Below are positions 43,271 to 54,796 of a stretch of DNA of 64,000 nt, one piece after another. A model generated the notes under the pieces. It was not told the DNA's origin. It ran no database searches and saw only the letters and a list, made by a program, of their open reading frames with translations. The stretch comes from Tsukamurella paurometabola DSM 20162 (lineage in GTDB: Bacteria; Actinomycetota; Actinomycetes; Mycobacteriales; Mycobacteriaceae). The translations under genes and the position numbers were made by a program. The DNA is taken from contig NC_014158.1 in assembly GCF_000092225.1 (NCBI RefSeq), forward strand, positions 3,286,001-3,350,000. Reading direction: 5' to 3'. Each line of letters starts with the position of its first letter. Positions within the stretch are counted from its first letter, which is position 1.

Positions 43271-44740
43271 TTATCGCTGGTTGAGCACTGCGCGGGCGGT
43301 AGCAGCGATACCGTCGTCTGTTCCGCGCACGTGCCATCTATCGCGGTGCGTATCGGTCATGCTCTCGAGGATCGTGTAGGTCGGGCTCGTCACGGGCAGC
43401 ATCATCGGGTAGCGGTTGGCGCCGCCGGTTCTCCATCCTGCTGCGTAGAGCAGGTCACTGACCTCTTTTCGCCAGTTCTCCACCGGTGTTCCGCTCCCGA
43501 CCACGGCAAGCAGGAGCCATCCGGCCTCACGATCGAAATCCTTGGTACCGCAAGGAAGCCGTCCCACGATGTGTTCCCACAACGCTGTGGGGTCACCGCC
43601 GATGCGACGAGCAGCCCGGGTTGGGCTGATCCTGCCCTTGCGGACACTGAGTAGCCCCACCGCCTGCGCCGCTTCACGCACCGTCGCCACCGGAGGCGTG
43701 AGATCCTCCCGGTTCGCCTTTCCCATCCACCAGTTCGCGATGCCACTGCGCTGCGCGAACCGCTCGACCACAACAGGCGGGAGGTAACCCGCGGCGGTGA
43801 GCTTGACCCCCTCACCGACTTCTTCGAGCAGCAGACGGTAAGGCTCGGTGAGCCGTTCAGCTTCCGCGGCGGACACACTGGCCTGGCCGTGCGACTGCGG
43901 CCGCGCGAGCACCCCCTGCAACAACGAGCTGCCCTGCATCGTCAGCCGATGGGCGATCTGCCCCAGTTCACCGTGGCCTGGAGCCAGAACCGAAGCAGGA
44001 TCGAAAAGAGCGAGCGTGATGGCGGCATTGGCGTCATCGACGTCGAAGACATCCGGGTCCCAGCCCCCAGGGAGCCAGTCGTTCGCCTCCTCCGCGCTGC
44101 CGAAACTGTCAGGAAGGTGCGCCGCGTCCCTACCCTTGCGAACCCACAGTGCTACTTCATGGAACCCGCCCAGACCACCGCAGTCCTCAGGCGGGCACGC
44201 GTTCTTCCCCGCCACACACAGCGACGCAGACGGACAGGTGTCGAGGACCTGCTCAACCTTGAGCTTGTGCTCCCAGCCATCGCCAAAGTCGTACTCGTAC
44301 CACAGCTCGTCACCCACGCCCGCGATGACCTGATCGAGCCGGACATCCTGCTCCAGCACCCCTTCCTCGCCCTCGCTGACATCGAATGCCGTCAGGAAGG
44401 CCGGAGAACGATGATCGCTGCCTGTCCTGAACTTGTGCAGGTGACAGTCGTACCAGCCCATCGCCGCCTGGATCACCTCGTGCACAGCAGAAAGTGTCAG
44501 ATCGCCGGGCAACTCCAGCCGCCGCCACACAGGAGGCTTCGCGCCATGCAGATCCAACCGGACACGAAACCCGACCACCCGGTCAGGCACAGGTAGCAGC
44601 GTCGGCTGCCGCACCCGCGTCAGAGCATCGACCTCTGCAGCGAACCGCGCGTTCACCACCGCATCAAGCACAACCCGTCTCTCCTGCGGGCTCAGCCCCT
44701 CCACATACTCGCGGGCCACAGCAGACAGATCCTCGACCAT
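43271..44740 (-). CDS. pRiA4b ORF-3-like passenger protein
   Basis: 489 residues. The plasmid pRiA4b ORF-3-like domain (about 55-215) is shown by R-V-R-L-D-L-H-G-A-K-P-P-V-W-R-R-L-E-L-P, L-H-K-F, Y-E-Y-D-F-G-D-G-W-E-H-K and a C-P-P-E-D-C-G-G cysteine knuckle. The following 270 residues include a helical region of unknown role. Function of the family is not established; it is common on plasmids and near insertion sequences. It runs opposite to the transposition genes, inside the inverted repeats. Confidence 0.85.
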   Translation of the reverse strand: MVEDLSAVAREYVEGLSPQERRVVLDAVVNARFAAEVDALTRVRQPTLLPVPDRVVGFRVRLDLHGAKPPVWRRLELPGDLTLSAVHEVIQAAMGWYDCHLHKFRTGSDHRSPAFLTAFDVSEGEEGVLEQDVRLDQVIAGVGDELWYEYDFGDGWEHKLKVEQVLDTCPSASLCVAGKNACPPEDCGGLGGFHEVALWVRKGRDAAHLPDSFGSAEEANDWLPGGWDPDVFDVDDANAAITLALFDPASVLAPGHGELGQIAHRLTMQGSSLLQGVLARPQSHGQASVSAAEAERLTEPYRLLLEEVGEGVKLTAAGYLPPVVVERFAQRSGIANWWMGKANREDLTPPVATVREAAQAVGLLSVRKGRISPTRAARRIGGDPTALWEHIVGRLPCGTKDFDREAGWLLLAVVGSGTPVENWRKEVSDLLYAAGWRTGGANRYPMMLPVTSPTYTILESMTDTHRDRWHVRGTDDGIAATARAVLNQR

Positions 44741-44822
44741 GCCCCCCAGTCAACCAGGACTCGACACAACCCGCCCCACCGCGAACCAGACTACGCCCGG
44801 GGCCAAATCAAACCGTCCCAGT

Positions 44823-44848
44823 GGGGCCACTCCCAGTTGACATAGCCA
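44823..44848. repeat. Right terminal inverted repeat of the IS21 element
   Basis: 26 nt; read on the minus strand it starts TGGCTATG and ends GGCCCC. Confidence 0.85.
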
Positions 44849-44854
44849 ATCACT
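44849..44854. repeat. Target-site duplication ATCACT, right
   Basis: Second copy of the six bases at 40290-40295. Confidence 0.9.
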
Positions 44855-45558
44855 GGGACGATCCGGTACGGGTGGTTCTGGCGGACCTCGCCACCAGTTT
44901 CACGGTGGGCTCGGGATCGAAGGCGCAGGAACTCACGCCCTCGCAGCTGCTCGAACGCCTCGGCTTCGCCGCGGCGCAACTCTCGACGCCGGTCAAGGAC
45001 CTCTCGGGCGGGCAGAAGCGCCGACTACAGCTGCTACTGATCCTGCTCGACCAGCCGAACGTGCTCATCCTCGACGAGCCGACCAACGACCTGGACACCG
45101 ACATGCTGGCCGCGATGGAGGACCTGCTGGACTCGTGGCCCGGCACGCTGATCGTGGTGAGCCACGACCGGTACTTCCTGGAGCGGGTGACCGATCAGCA
45201 GTACGCGATCCTCGACCGACGGCTGCGGCACCTGCCGGGCGGCGTCGACGAGTACCTCGCGCTGCGTCGCGCACAGCAGAACACGGTGTCGGCCGCGGCC
45301 GCGGCACCCGCGGAGAAGGCGCCGTCGGGCCTGAGCGGCGCCGAGCTGCGCGCGGCCCAGAAGGAAGTCACCTCGGTCGAGCGCCGGATGGCCAAGCTCA
45401 CCGAGCAGATCGACCGGGCGAAGATCGCGCTCGCCGATCACGACCAGGGCGACTACGCCGGTCTCGCCGACGAGATGAAGAAGATCGCCGCGCTGGAGGA
45501 CGAGCTGGCCGATCAGGAGACCCGCTGGTTCGAGCTCACCGAGGCGCTCGACGCCTGA
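44855..45558 (+). pseudogene. ABC-F ATPase, 3' part
   Basis: It continues the gene cut at 40295: (W)-D-D-P-V-R-V-V-L-A-D-L-A, then the second ABC signature L-S-G-G-Q-K-R-R-L, Walker B L-I-L-D-E-P-T-N-D-L-D, H-loop S-H-D-R-Y-F-L-E-R, and the Uup-type C-terminal coiled coil (E-V-T-S-V-E-R-R-M-A-K-L). The open frame extends leftwards into the IS (to 44494), but that part is not native. Without the insertion the gene encodes about 598 residues. Confidence 0.92.
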
Positions 45559-45564
45559 GCGGCA

Positions 45565-46479
45565 TCAGCGCAGCACTTCGGCGCCGGGCACCGGACCCGA
45601 GGCGACGCGCACCGTCCGGCAGACGCCCGCACCGGCCAACTCCGAGCCGACCTCGACGGCGGATTCACCGTTGATGCACAGGAAGGCGCACGTCGGGCCA
45701 CTGCCGGAGACGATACCGGCGAGCGCCCCGGCCTCCATCCCCGCGCGCAGGGTGCGGCGCAGGCCCGGTTGCAGCGAGAGCGCGGCGGCCTGCAGATCGT
45801 TGGCGAGCAACGGCGCGAGCCGGTTCGGATCGCCCGAGGCGACGGCCGCGAGCAGATCGTCGGGGCTGCCGGCGCGAGGCGGGTCGCCGGCTTCGCGCAG
45901 CCGGTCCAGTTCGCGATAGACCGCCGGGGTGCTCAGACCCTCGCGGGCCAGCGCCAAGGTCCAGTGGAACTCCCCGCGGGACAACGCCGGAATCAGTTGC
46001 TCGCCGCGACCTGTTCCCAGTGCGGTACCGCCGTGCAGCGAGAACGGCACATCGGAGCCGAGTGTCGCGGCGATCTCATCGAGTTCGGAACGGGACAGGT
46101 CGAGGTGCCACAGGGTGGCTGCGCCGAGGAGCGCAGCCGCCGCATCCGCCGAACCGCCGGCCATCCCACCCGCGACCGGAATCCCCTTGGCGATCTCGAT
46201 CCGCACCGCCGGGTCGAGTCCGTACCGCTCGGCGAGCGCGGCGACCGCGCGGGCGGCGAGATTGGTGGAGTCGGTGGGCACATCGCGCGCGCCCTCTCCG
46301 GACACGTGCAGACTGAGCTCGTCGGCGCGCGCGAGGGACACCTCGTCGTGCAGGGACAACGCCTGGAAGACGGTCTGCAACTCGTGGAAACCGTCGGGGC
46401 GCACATCGCCGACGCCGAGATGCAGGTTCACCTTCGCGGGCGCGCGAACGGTGAGCGACGGGGGTACCACGGACAGCAC
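45565..46479 (-). CDS. ispE: 4-diphosphocytidyl-2-C-methyl-D-erythritol kinase
   Basis: 304 residues, GHMP kinase of the MEP isoprenoid pathway, making the precursors of decaprenyl phosphate and menaquinone. N-terminal [14 protein letters not shown] loop [17 protein letters not shown]-terminal I-V-S-G-S-G-P-T-C. Start GTG 46479, 10 nt after the ksgA stop; GTG 46470 is possible. The tatD-rpfB-ksgA-ispE order is that of mycobacteria. Confidence 0.95.
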   Translation of the reverse strand: MLSVVPPSLTVRAPAKVNLHLGVGDVRPDGFHELQTVFQALSLHDEVSLARADELSLHVSGEGARDVPTDSTNLAARAVAALAERYGLDPAVRIEIAKGIPVAGGMAGGSADAAAALLGAATLWHLDLSRSELDEIAATLGSDVPFSLHGGTALGTGRGEQLIPALSRGEFHWTLALAREGLSTPAVYRELDRLREAGDPPRAGSPDDLLAAVASGDPNRLAPLLANDLQAAALSLQPGLRRTLRAGMEAGALAGIVSGSGPTCAFLCINGESAVEVGSELAGAGVCRTVRVASGPVPGAEVLR

Positions 46480-46489
46480 GCGGTCCAGA

Positions 46490-47422
46490 CTACGGGGCGC
46501 AGGCCCGATCGTCGCCGAAGCCGGTCCGCTCGTTCTTCGCTCGCGCGATCGCCGCGAACTGGTCGACGGTGAGCTTCTCGCCGCGCTCACGCGGGTCGAC
46601 GCCCGCGGCCACCAACGCCTCCTCAGCGAGGGCGGGGGAACCCGCCCAGCCGGACAGCGCCGCCCGCAGAGTCTTGCGGCGCTGCGCGAATGCACCGTCG
46701 ATCGCCGCCCACAGGTCGGCGCGGGGCACATCGGGCCGGTCGGCGGGGTCGTGCAGATCGATCCGGACCAGCCCCGATTCCACATTGGGCTCGGGCCAGA
46801 AGACCGCCCGCCCGACGGTACCGGCCTTGCGCACGGCGCCGTAGTAGGCCGCTTTGACCGACGGGACGCCGTACACCCGGGAGCCCGGGCCGGCAGCGAG
46901 CCGGTCGGCCACCTCGAGCTGCACCATGACCAGCACGGTACGCAGCGTGGGCACCTCGGCGAGCAGGTGCAGCAACACCGGTACCGCGACGTTGTACGGC
47001 AGGTTCGCCACCAGCACCGTGGGAGCACCGCGATCACGGCCCGTCGCGGCGACCAGCTGCTCACCCGTCACCTTCAGCGCGTCCTCGCCGATCACCGTGA
47101 GGTTGCCGGCGAGCTCGGGAGCGCGGTCGCCCACTGTCTGCGGAAGTTGCTGCGCCAGTACGGGATCGATCTCGACGGCGGTCACCGCTGCGGCGGCGTC
47201 GAGCAGCGCGAGGGTCAGGGAGCCCAGGCCGGGACCGACTTCGAGGGCGATGTCGTCGGGTCGCACGCCCGCGGCGGCGACGATCTTGCGCACCGTGTTC
47301 GGGTCGTGGACGAAGTTCTGCCCGAGCTGCTTGGTGGGCCGAACGGACAACTGCCCGGCCAGGCCGCGGATCTCCGCGGGGCCGAGCAGTCGAGCCTGAT
47401 TCTTGAATTCGGCGCCGGTCAC
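46490..47422 (-). CDS. ksgA: 16S rRNA dimethyladenosine transferase KsgA/RsmA
   Basis: 310 residues. It dimethylates two adjacent adenines near the 16S rRNA 3' end. Q-L-G-Q-N-F-V-H-D (32-40), SAM motif [11 protein letters not shown], motif IV N-L-P-Y-N-V-A and the C-terminal [10 protein letters not shown] are all present. GTG start, 15 nt after rpfB. Confidence 0.96.
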   Translation of the reverse strand: MTGAEFKNQARLLGPAEIRGLAGQLSVRPTKQLGQNFVHDPNTVRKIVAAAGVRPDDIALEVGPGLGSLTLALLDAAAAVTAVEIDPVLAQQLPQTVGDRAPELAGNLTVIGEDALKVTGEQLVAATGRDRGAPTVLVANLPYNVAVPVLLHLLAEVPTLRTVLVMVQLEVADRLAAGPGSRVYGVPSVKAAYYGAVRKAGTVGRAVFWPEPNVESGLVRIDLHDPADRPDVPRADLWAAIDGAFAQRRKTLRAALSGWAGSPALAEEALVAAGVDPRERGEKLTVDQFAAIARAKNERTGFGDDRACAP

Positions 47423-47437
47423 AACGGCTGAGTCTAC

Positions 47438-49000
<1,563 letters not shown>

Positions 49001-49013
49001 TCATATTCGCAGG

Positions 49014-49850
49014 TCAGAAGCGTGGCCCGAAGACACGCTCGGCGGTCGCGGTGGTCGAGGCCGCAACCTCCTCCGGGGTGCTCCCGCGCAGCTCCGCGAG
49101 GAATCGCGCGGTGTACGGGATGCAATAGGACTCGTTCGGAGTGCCACGGAACGGGTGCGGGGTGAGATAGGGGGCGTCGGTCTCGACGAGGAACTGATCG
49201 TCGGGCACCAGACGCGCGGCTTCCTGCAGGTCCGTCGCGTTGGAGAAGGTGACGGTGCCGGAGAAGCTCAGCACGTAGCCGCGCTCGACGCACTCACGGG
49301 CCATCGCCGCATCGCCGGAGAAGCAGTGGAAGATCACCGTCTCCGGCGCACCGAACCGCTCCAGGTCGGCCAGGATGTCGGCATCGGCATCGCGATTGTG
49401 GATCATCAGCGGCTTGTCGAGCCGCTTCGCGAGGTCGATGTGCCATGCGAAGGCGGTGTGCTGCTGATCCGGTGTCGCCACGTCTTCGCGCTTGCCCAGC
49501 CAGTACCAGTCGAGGCCGGTCTCTCCGATGGCGACGCAGCGCGGGTCGGCGGCCAGCCGCTCCAGTTCCTCCGGCGCGCCGTCCAACTCCAGCTGGTGCG
49601 CGTCGGTCGGGTGCAGAGCCACCGCCGCGTACACCCGTTCGTCCCAGCGCGAGGCGTCGATCACGTACCGGGCCTGCTCCAGGTCACAGGCGACGGTGAC
49701 CACACGATCCACGCCCACCGACGCGGCGCGGTCGACCAGGGTGCGCACGTCCTCGGGGGTGCGAGCCCGGCAGCCGTCGAGGTGCGTGTGGGCATCGACC
49801 AGACCGCGCAGCGGTTCGGGCAGCGGAGGCGGCGGCTTCTTCTTCCCCAT
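49014..49850 (-). CDS. tatD: TatD-family metal-dependent DNase
   Basis: 278 residues, TIM barrel of the amidohydrolase superfamily. Metal ligands in V-D-A-H-T-H-L-D, G-E-T-G-L-D-W-Y-W, I-H-N-R-D-A, F-H-C-F-S-G and E-T-D-A-P-Y-L are all present. ATG 49850 (M-G-K-K-K-P) was chosen; ATG 49859 is three codons upstream. It precedes rpfB in the same direction; the 118-nt gap probably carries the rpfB promoter. Confidence 0.93.
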   Translation of the reverse strand: MGKKKPPPPLPEPLRGLVDAHTHLDGCRARTPEDVRTLVDRAASVGVDRVVTVACDLEQARYVIDASRWDERVYAAVALHPTDAHQLELDGAPEELERLAADPRCVAIGETGLDWYWLGKREDVATPDQQHTAFAWHIDLAKRLDKPLMIHNRDADADILADLERFGAPETVIFHCFSGDAAMARECVERGYVLSFSGTVTFSNATDLQEAARLVPDDQFLVETDAPYLTPHPFRGTPNESYCIPYTARFLAELRGSTPEEVAASTTATAERVFGPRF

Positions 49851-49986
49851 GCCTGTCATTGTTCCCCCACGTACGCCTGCGCCCGACACGGGGACTGTTT
49901 CGATCCGTTCCTGTTTAATCCGGTGTTAAGCGCCCGCGAAGCAGTAGCTGGTCGACTCGGCGCAACCGAACCGAGGAGCACATCCC

Positions 49987-51147
49987 ATGAAGAAGTCCGT
50001 CCTGCCGGTGCTGGTCGTCGCGAGCGCCGTGCTCGCCGCGTGCGGCACCACCGTCACCGGGGAACCCGGCGCGGCGCCGAGCGCCTCGTCGTCCACCGTG
50101 GCCGCACCGTCGGTGGCGGTACCCGCCGGCCTCGATACCGGCACCTACCCGACCACGCCCCGCACCATCGCGCCCGCGTCGAACGAGACCGCGCGGATCG
50201 TCGAGGGTAACCGGATGGCGGACGCACTGATCCAGGTCGACCAGATCGATCCGCGCCTGACCATCGGCGGCGCCGCGCTGCGCTCGTTCCCGGTGCTCAG
50301 CGGCATCCAGCTCAACCAACGTGTTCCCGACGCGACCTATGACGCGTTCACCGACAACCAGATGCAGGTGGGCATGACCACCACCCGCGGCGACGCACTC
50401 GAGAACCCGACGGTCGCGGTACGCGTCGGCCTGTACCGGTTCGAGAGCCCGCAGAACGCGATCAAGGCCGTCGAGGCGATCCGGAAGGCCACCACGGCCG
50501 CGCCGCCGGTGACCATCACCGGCGCGCCGAAGGTACTGGCCAGCGAGTTCAAGAAGGGCACCGTCGACAGCTACCTCGCCGAGGGACAGTTCGTGATCAA
50601 CGTCAGCGGCACCGGGCCCACCACCGACGCGGCTACCGCCTTCGTGAACAAGGCCTACCAGCTCGAACTTCCCAAGCTCCGCTCCTTCACACCTACGCCG
50701 AACGACAAGATCGCCGCCCTCCCCGCCGATAAGGACGGCGTGCTCAGCCGGACCCTGCCGCTCGCCAGCAGCGAACAGGATCCCGAGCTGTCGACCGGGT
50801 ACTTCGGCCTCGATGGTCTGCTGCACCGGATTCCGGACATCTCCCAGGCCGGCCGCTACCGCGACGCCGGCATCGACCTGGTCGCCCAGGCGGGCAGCGT
50901 GGTGTATCGCACGAAGGACGACCAGGCGGCTATCGCTCTCGCCAGGTCGCTGGCGGCGAAGGACAAGCCGATCGCCCAGATCGCCGGACTCCCGTCCACG
51001 GTGATCTGCGGCAACGACACCGCCTCCGGCTATTTCCGTTGCTACGTGCCGGTCGGCCGCTACCTGGGCACTGTGAACGCACGGAACGAGGCGATCGCCA
51101 AGCAGATGGGCGCCGCGCAGTTCGCCGTTCTGGCGAACGCGCGGTAA
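49987..51147 (+). CDS. Lipoprotein of the DUF7373 type
   Basis: 386 residues. Lipobox V-L-A-A-C with Cys19, then a Ser/Ala/Pro linker and a large extracellular domain. Repeated features such as D-N-Q-M-Q-V-G-M and C-terminal paired cysteines (V-I-C-G-N, F-R-C-Y-V-P-V-G-R-Y) resemble DUF7373 lipoproteins found in several copies in Gordonia/Tsukamurella/Nocardia. GAGGA upstream of ATG. Function unknown. Confidence 0.82.
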   Translation: MKKSVLPVLVVASAVLAACGTTVTGEPGAAPSASSSTVAAPSVAVPAGLDTGTYPTTPRTIAPASNETARIVEGNRMADALIQVDQIDPRLTIGGAALRSFPVLSGIQLNQRVPDATYDAFTDNQMQVGMTTTRGDALENPTVAVRVGLYRFESPQNAIKAVEAIRKATTAAPPVTITGAPKVLASEFKKGTVDSYLAEGQFVINVSGTGPTTDAATAFVNKAYQLELPKLRSFTPTPNDKIAALPADKDGVLSRTLPLASSEQDPELSTGYFGLDGLLHRIPDISQAGRYRDAGIDLVAQAGSVVYRTKDDQAAIALARSLAAKDKPIAQIAGLPSTVICGNDTASGYFRCYVPVGRYLGTVNARNEAIAKQMGAAQFAVLANAR

Positions 51148-51164
51148 CCCGGGCGAGGTGTGGC

Positions 51165-52715
51165 CTAGTCGGCGTCCGGCTCGACGTAGCGCGGGAACAC
51201 GCCCTGCGGCTTCGGTAGGGCGGTCCCGGGCCGCAGCCGGGTGGCGACGGCCTCGAAGGTCCGCTCGTCGCGCGGCTGCTCCAGCAGGGTGAGCAGTTCC
51301 TCCGTCGACTCCGGCATCACCGGCTGCAGCAGCAGCGCAACCTGGCGGACCACCTCGGCGGTCACGTACAGCACCGTCGCCATCCGCGCCGGATCGGACG
51401 CCTTGAGTTTCCACGGCTCCTGCGCCGAGAAGTAGCGGTTCGTGTCGGCGAGCACGGCCCAGATCGACTCCAGGTACAGGTGCAGCGCCTGCTGGTCGAC
51501 GTGGCGCCGCACCGTCGCGAGCAGGTCGTCGGCTTTGGCCAGCAGCGCCGTGTCGTCGGCGGTGAACTCGCCCGGAGCGGGGACGGTTCCGGCGCAGTTC
51601 TTATTGATCATCGACAGCGACCGCTGCGCCAGGTTGCCGAGCTCATTGGCTAGGTCGGCGTTGATCCGGCCCACGATGGCCTCGTGGCTGTAGCTGCCGT
51701 CCTGGCCGAAACTGACCTCGCGGAGCAGGAAGAAGCGCACCGCGTCGAGGCCGTAGGCGGCGATCAGCTGGTACGGGTCCACCACGTTGCCGACCGACTT
51801 GCTCATCTTCTCGCCCTTGTTGAACAGGAATCCGTGGGCGAAGACTCGCTCGGGCAGCTCGATCCCGGCGCTCATCAGGAAGGCCGGCCAATACACGGCG
51901 TGGAACCGGATGATGTCCTTGCCGATCATCTGCAGGCGCGGCGGCCAGTACCGGGCGAACTGCTCGGACGAGGTGTCCGGGTAGCCGGACCCGGTGAGGT
52001 AGTTGGTGAGCGCGTCGACCCAGACGTACATGACGTGATCGGGGTCGCCGGGCACGGGAACGCCCCAGTCGAACGTGGTGCGGCTGATCGACAGGTCTTT
52101 CAGGCCGCCCTTGATGAAGCTGACGATCTCGTTGCGGCGGGTCGCGGGCTCGAGGTACCCGGGATTCGTCTCGAACAGCTCCAGCAGCTTGTCTTGGTAC
52201 GCCGACAGGCGGAAGAAGTACGAGGCCTCCTCCGTCCACTCCACCGGAGTACCGGTCGAGATCGCGGCGCGGGTGCCGTCCTCCAGCAGCGCGGTCTCGT
52301 CCTCGGCGTAGTACGCCTCGTCACGCACCGAGTACCACCCGGCGAAGGTGTCGAGGTAGATGTCTCCGCGTGCGGCGAGCTTCTCCCAGATCGCTTGCGA
52401 GGCCGCGTAGTGATCGGTGTCGGTGGTGCGGATGAACCGGTCGAACGTCGAGCCCACCGCGCGCTGCAGCGCCTCGAAGGCGGCCGCATTACGGTCGGCG
52501 AGCGCCTTGGTCTCGATGCCCTCCTTGGCGGCGGCCTGCTGCATCTTGAGGCCGTGCTCGTCGGTCCCCGTCAAGAAGAAGACGTCGAAACCGTCGAGCC
52601 GCTTGAACCGCGCGATGGTGTCGGTGGCGATGTACTCGTAGGCGTGCCCGATGTGGGGCACGCCGTTCGGGTACGCGATCGCCGTGGTGACGTAGAAAGC
52701 CTTGTCTGCAGCCAT
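51165..52715 (-). CDS. metG: Methionyl-tRNA synthetase
   Basis: 516 residues, class I synthetase. HIGH motif P-H-I-G-H-A-Y-E-Y (about 20-28), KMSKS in G-E-K-M-S-K-S-V-G (about 302-310), and the C-terminal anticodon-binding helix bundle. The connective region ([13 protein letters not shown]) lacks the Cys knuckles of zinc-binding MetRS, so it is the zinc-free type, as in mycobacteria. No C-terminal dimerisation domain. Confidence 0.97.
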   Translation of the reverse strand: MAADKAFYVTTAIAYPNGVPHIGHAYEYIATDTIARFKRLDGFDVFFLTGTDEHGLKMQQAAAKEGIETKALADRNAAAFEALQRAVGSTFDRFIRTTDTDHYAASQAIWEKLAARGDIYLDTFAGWYSVRDEAYYAEDETALLEDGTRAAISTGTPVEWTEEASYFFRLSAYQDKLLELFETNPGYLEPATRRNEIVSFIKGGLKDLSISRTTFDWGVPVPGDPDHVMYVWVDALTNYLTGSGYPDTSSEQFARYWPPRLQMIGKDIIRFHAVYWPAFLMSAGIELPERVFAHGFLFNKGEKMSKSVGNVVDPYQLIAAYGLDAVRFFLLREVSFGQDGSYSHEAIVGRINADLANELGNLAQRSLSMINKNCAGTVPAPGEFTADDTALLAKADDLLATVRRHVDQQALHLYLESIWAVLADTNRYFSAQEPWKLKASDPARMATVLYVTAEVVRQVALLLQPVMPESTEELLTLLEQPRDERTFEAVATRLRPGTALPKPQGVFPRYVEPDAD

Positions 52716-52781
52716 GATGGGCCCAGCTTATCGGGGTGCCGCAAGCCCGTTTGCGCAGCACCCACCCCGATTCGAACCTGC

Positions 52782-53060
52782 TCAGGCGGAGAGGACGCCG
52801 TCCACCGGCACCGCGTCGAGGCTCTCGACGGCACCGTCGGCGGTGAGCCGGAAGCGGGCGATATCGCGGCCGTACTGGACGTAGACCACGCCGTGGTCCA
52901 CGCCGATCACGGTGGTATCCGCGGTGGGTTCGGATGCCGCGGTGCCGGCGCTCTCGCCGTCGACGTAGAACCGCACTTGGCTGCGGGCGCCGCCGTGCGC
53001 CACGTGCACCCAGGTCAGCCGGCCGCCCAGCGCGGCACCTCCGTCGATCACGCGATTCAT
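52782..53060 (-). CDS. Small protein, unknown
   Basis: 92 residues, mostly beta by appearance: R-L-T-W-V-H-V-A, S-Q-V-R-F-Y-V-D-G, V-V-Y-V-Q-Y-G-R-D-I-A-R-F-R-L. No signal or recognised domain. ATG 53060 has AGAGGG 5 nt upstream; the frame is open to 53186 but that part is unlike protein. Divergent from pabB, so the 120 bp between carry both promoters. Confidence 0.65.
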   Translation of the reverse strand: MNRVIDGGAALGGRLTWVHVAHGGARSQVRFYVDGESAGTAASEPTADTTVIGVDHGVVYVQYGRDIARFRLTADGAVESLDAVPVDGVLSA

Positions 53061-53180
53061 GGTCACCCTCTGCTCATGTCGGCCATTCGAAGTTCGTCTC
53101 CACCCTCTCGCCCCGGGCGGGTCGCGCACATCGGGAGAACCACCCATATCCGCCCTGAGACGGCATGGCACGATGGCGCG

Positions 53181-54296
53181 GTGCATCCGGTCGAGCTGTT
53201 GCGGGCGCTGCGCGGGCGCGGCCTGCGCCCCGCGGCGCTGCTCGGATCGTGGGGCGGATTCACCGCGGTGGTGGCGCCCACCCCGGTACTCGCCCCCGGC
53301 CGCCTACCCGACGGTGCGCCGTGGCTCGGGCTGATCGGATATCCCGACCAGGTGCACAGCGACCGCCGCCTGCTGCCGGAGGTGATCGGCGGCGACCCCG
53401 GCCCCTTGCTCTTGCGGCGCGGTGACGGCACCTGGGAGAGCACCGATCCCACCTTTCGGATCCCGACGGTGCCGGGCCCCGCGGCGCCGTGGTCGGCCGC
53501 GTGGCGGACGCCCCCCAGGCGCGATCACCGGGCGGCGGTGCTGGCCTGCCAGGAGGCGATCCGGGCGGGTGATGTGTACCAGGTGAACGTGTGCACCCGG
53601 TTCGACGGCGACCTCGACGGCGATCCGCTGGACCTGTTCGCCGATATAGCCGCTCACACCTCGCCCGCGAAAGCTGCGTACTTGGAAGGTGATTGGGGCG
53701 CGGTGGCCTCGTTCTCGCCCGAGACCTTCCTCACCGAGCGGGACGGATTGCTCACCGAACGCCCGATCAAGGGAACACTTCCGCTGCACCAGCCACCGGA
53801 ACGGTTGCGTGCCAGCATCAAGGACGTCGCGGAGAACGTGATGATCGTGGACCTGGTGCGCAACGATCTGAGCCGGGTCGCCGAAACCGGCACCGTCCGT
53901 ACCCCGGAACTGCTGCGGATCGAGGCCGCGCCCGGGGTGTGGCACCTGGTCTCGGCCGTGACCGCGCGCCGCCGCAGCGACGCCTCCCGTGCCGATCTAC
54001 TGGACGCGACCTTCCCTCCCGCGTCGGTCACCGGCACCCCGAAGCTCGCAGCCCGCGAGCGGATCACCGACTGGGAGAAGCACACCCGCGGCAGTTACTG
54101 CGGCGCGATCGGCATCGACCATCCCAGCACGGGTCTGGACCTGAACGTGGCGATCCGCACCGTCGAGATCCGCGACGGGCACCTGCGGCTGGGGGTCGGC
54201 GGCGGGATCACGATCGACTCGGACCCCGACGCGGAGTGGCGGGAGTGCCTGGACAAGGCGTCGTCGATCGTGGGATATCCCTCTCAGGAGGGATGA
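53181..54296 (+). CDS. pabB: Aminodeoxychorismate synthase component I
   Basis: 371 residues, chorismate-utilising fold that makes 4-amino-4-deoxychorismate for folate. Motifs Y-Q-V-N-V-C-T, P-I-K-G-T-L-P-L (the Lys of PabB-type enzymes), V-D-L-V-R-N-D-L-S-R-V, P-P-A-S-V-T-G-T-P-K and G-G-G-I-T-I-D-S-D. GTG 53181 starts at V-H-P-V-E-L-L-R; the open frame runs 1.5 kb further upstream only as a shadow of metG. Shorter than anthranilate synthase. Confidence 0.93.
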   Translation: MHPVELLRALRGRGLRPAALLGSWGGFTAVVAPTPVLAPGRLPDGAPWLGLIGYPDQVHSDRRLLPEVIGGDPGPLLLRRGDGTWESTDPTFRIPTVPGPAAPWSAAWRTPPRRDHRAAVLACQEAIRAGDVYQVNVCTRFDGDLDGDPLDLFADIAAHTSPAKAAYLEGDWGAVASFSPETFLTERDGLLTERPIKGTLPLHQPPERLRASIKDVAENVMIVDLVRNDLSRVAETGTVRTPELLRIEAAPGVWHLVSAVTARRRSDASRADLLDATFPPASVTGTPKLAARERITDWEKHTRGSYCGAIGIDHPSTGLDLNVAIRTVEIRDGHLRLGVGGGITIDSDPDAEWRECLDKASSIVGYPSQEG

Positions 54297-54328
54297 CGGG
54301 CGGCGCTCGTCGCCCGCACGCTCGAACC

Positions 54329-54796
54329 ATGATCGACTTCCGCGACGGTGCGGTGCGCACCGTTCTCCTCGTGCTCGGCGTCGCCTTCCTCACGGGACTG
54401 GCATTCGGCGGATGGCTGTATATGCACCGCGATCCGCAGGTCGCCGGGTTCGTCGGGTGGACCGCTGCGTGGCCGCAGCACGCCGCCGTGGCCGCGATCG
54501 GTGCGGCGCTCGTCGTCTACGTCGTGCGGCACCGCTGGCAGCCGCGCCGCCCGGCGCTGACGGCACTGCGGATCACGGTGGCGCTGCCGCTGCTCGGGTT
54601 ACTGGTGTTCGCCGCCTTCCGCGCCGGCGTGCAGGTGCTCGCCGGACTCGACCCGAATTTCACGGTGAACGCGTGGGGCGGTCCCAGCTACCTCGGCGCG
54701 ATGGCCTGCCACTACCTGGACCTCGCGGTCGGCGCCATCGTGGTGGCTGGGCTGCTGCGACTGATCCTGACTCAGCGCGCGGCGAGTGCCGCCTGA
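54329..54796 (+). CDS. Four-helix membrane protein, unknown
   Basis: 155 residues with four hydrophobic segments (about 12-31, 47-66, 77-100, 128-147). Not recognised; M. tuberculosis has an unrelated-looking membrane gene near pabB. Its 3' end overlaps the convergent rsmI gene by 25 nt. Confidence 0.75.
   Translation: MIDFRDGAVRTVLLVLGVAFLTGLAFGGWLYMHRDPQVAGFVGWTAAWPQHAAVAAIGAALVVYVVRHRWQPRRPALTALRITVALPLLGLLVFAAFRAGVQVLAGLDPNFTVNAWGGPSYLGAMACHYLDLAVGAIVVAGLLRLILTQRAASAA

Larger units (their letters stand above)
40296..44848 (+). mobile_element. IS21-family element with passenger genes
   Basis: 4,553 bp. Ends begin TGGYTRTG and match inversely at 18 of 26 positions (40296-40321 with 44823-44848). 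Extra subterminal GGTTTGATYTGGCCCC copies occur near both ends, as usual in IS21. It carries istA, istB, a 77-residue protein gene and a pRiA4b ORF-3-type gene. Plain IS21 elements are about 2-2.5 kb, so about 1.8 kb is cargo. The exact 6-bp duplication points to recent insertion. Confidence 0.93.

Noticed and set aside
44494-45558. Single gene fusing IS21 sequence to the ABC-F C-terminus
   Set aside because: The target duplication at 44849-44854 shows that only the part from 44855 is native; the rest is chance open frame in the IS end.
51684-53180. Long upstream extension of the pabB frame
   Set aside because: It is antisense to metG and the family similarity starts only at GTG 53181.
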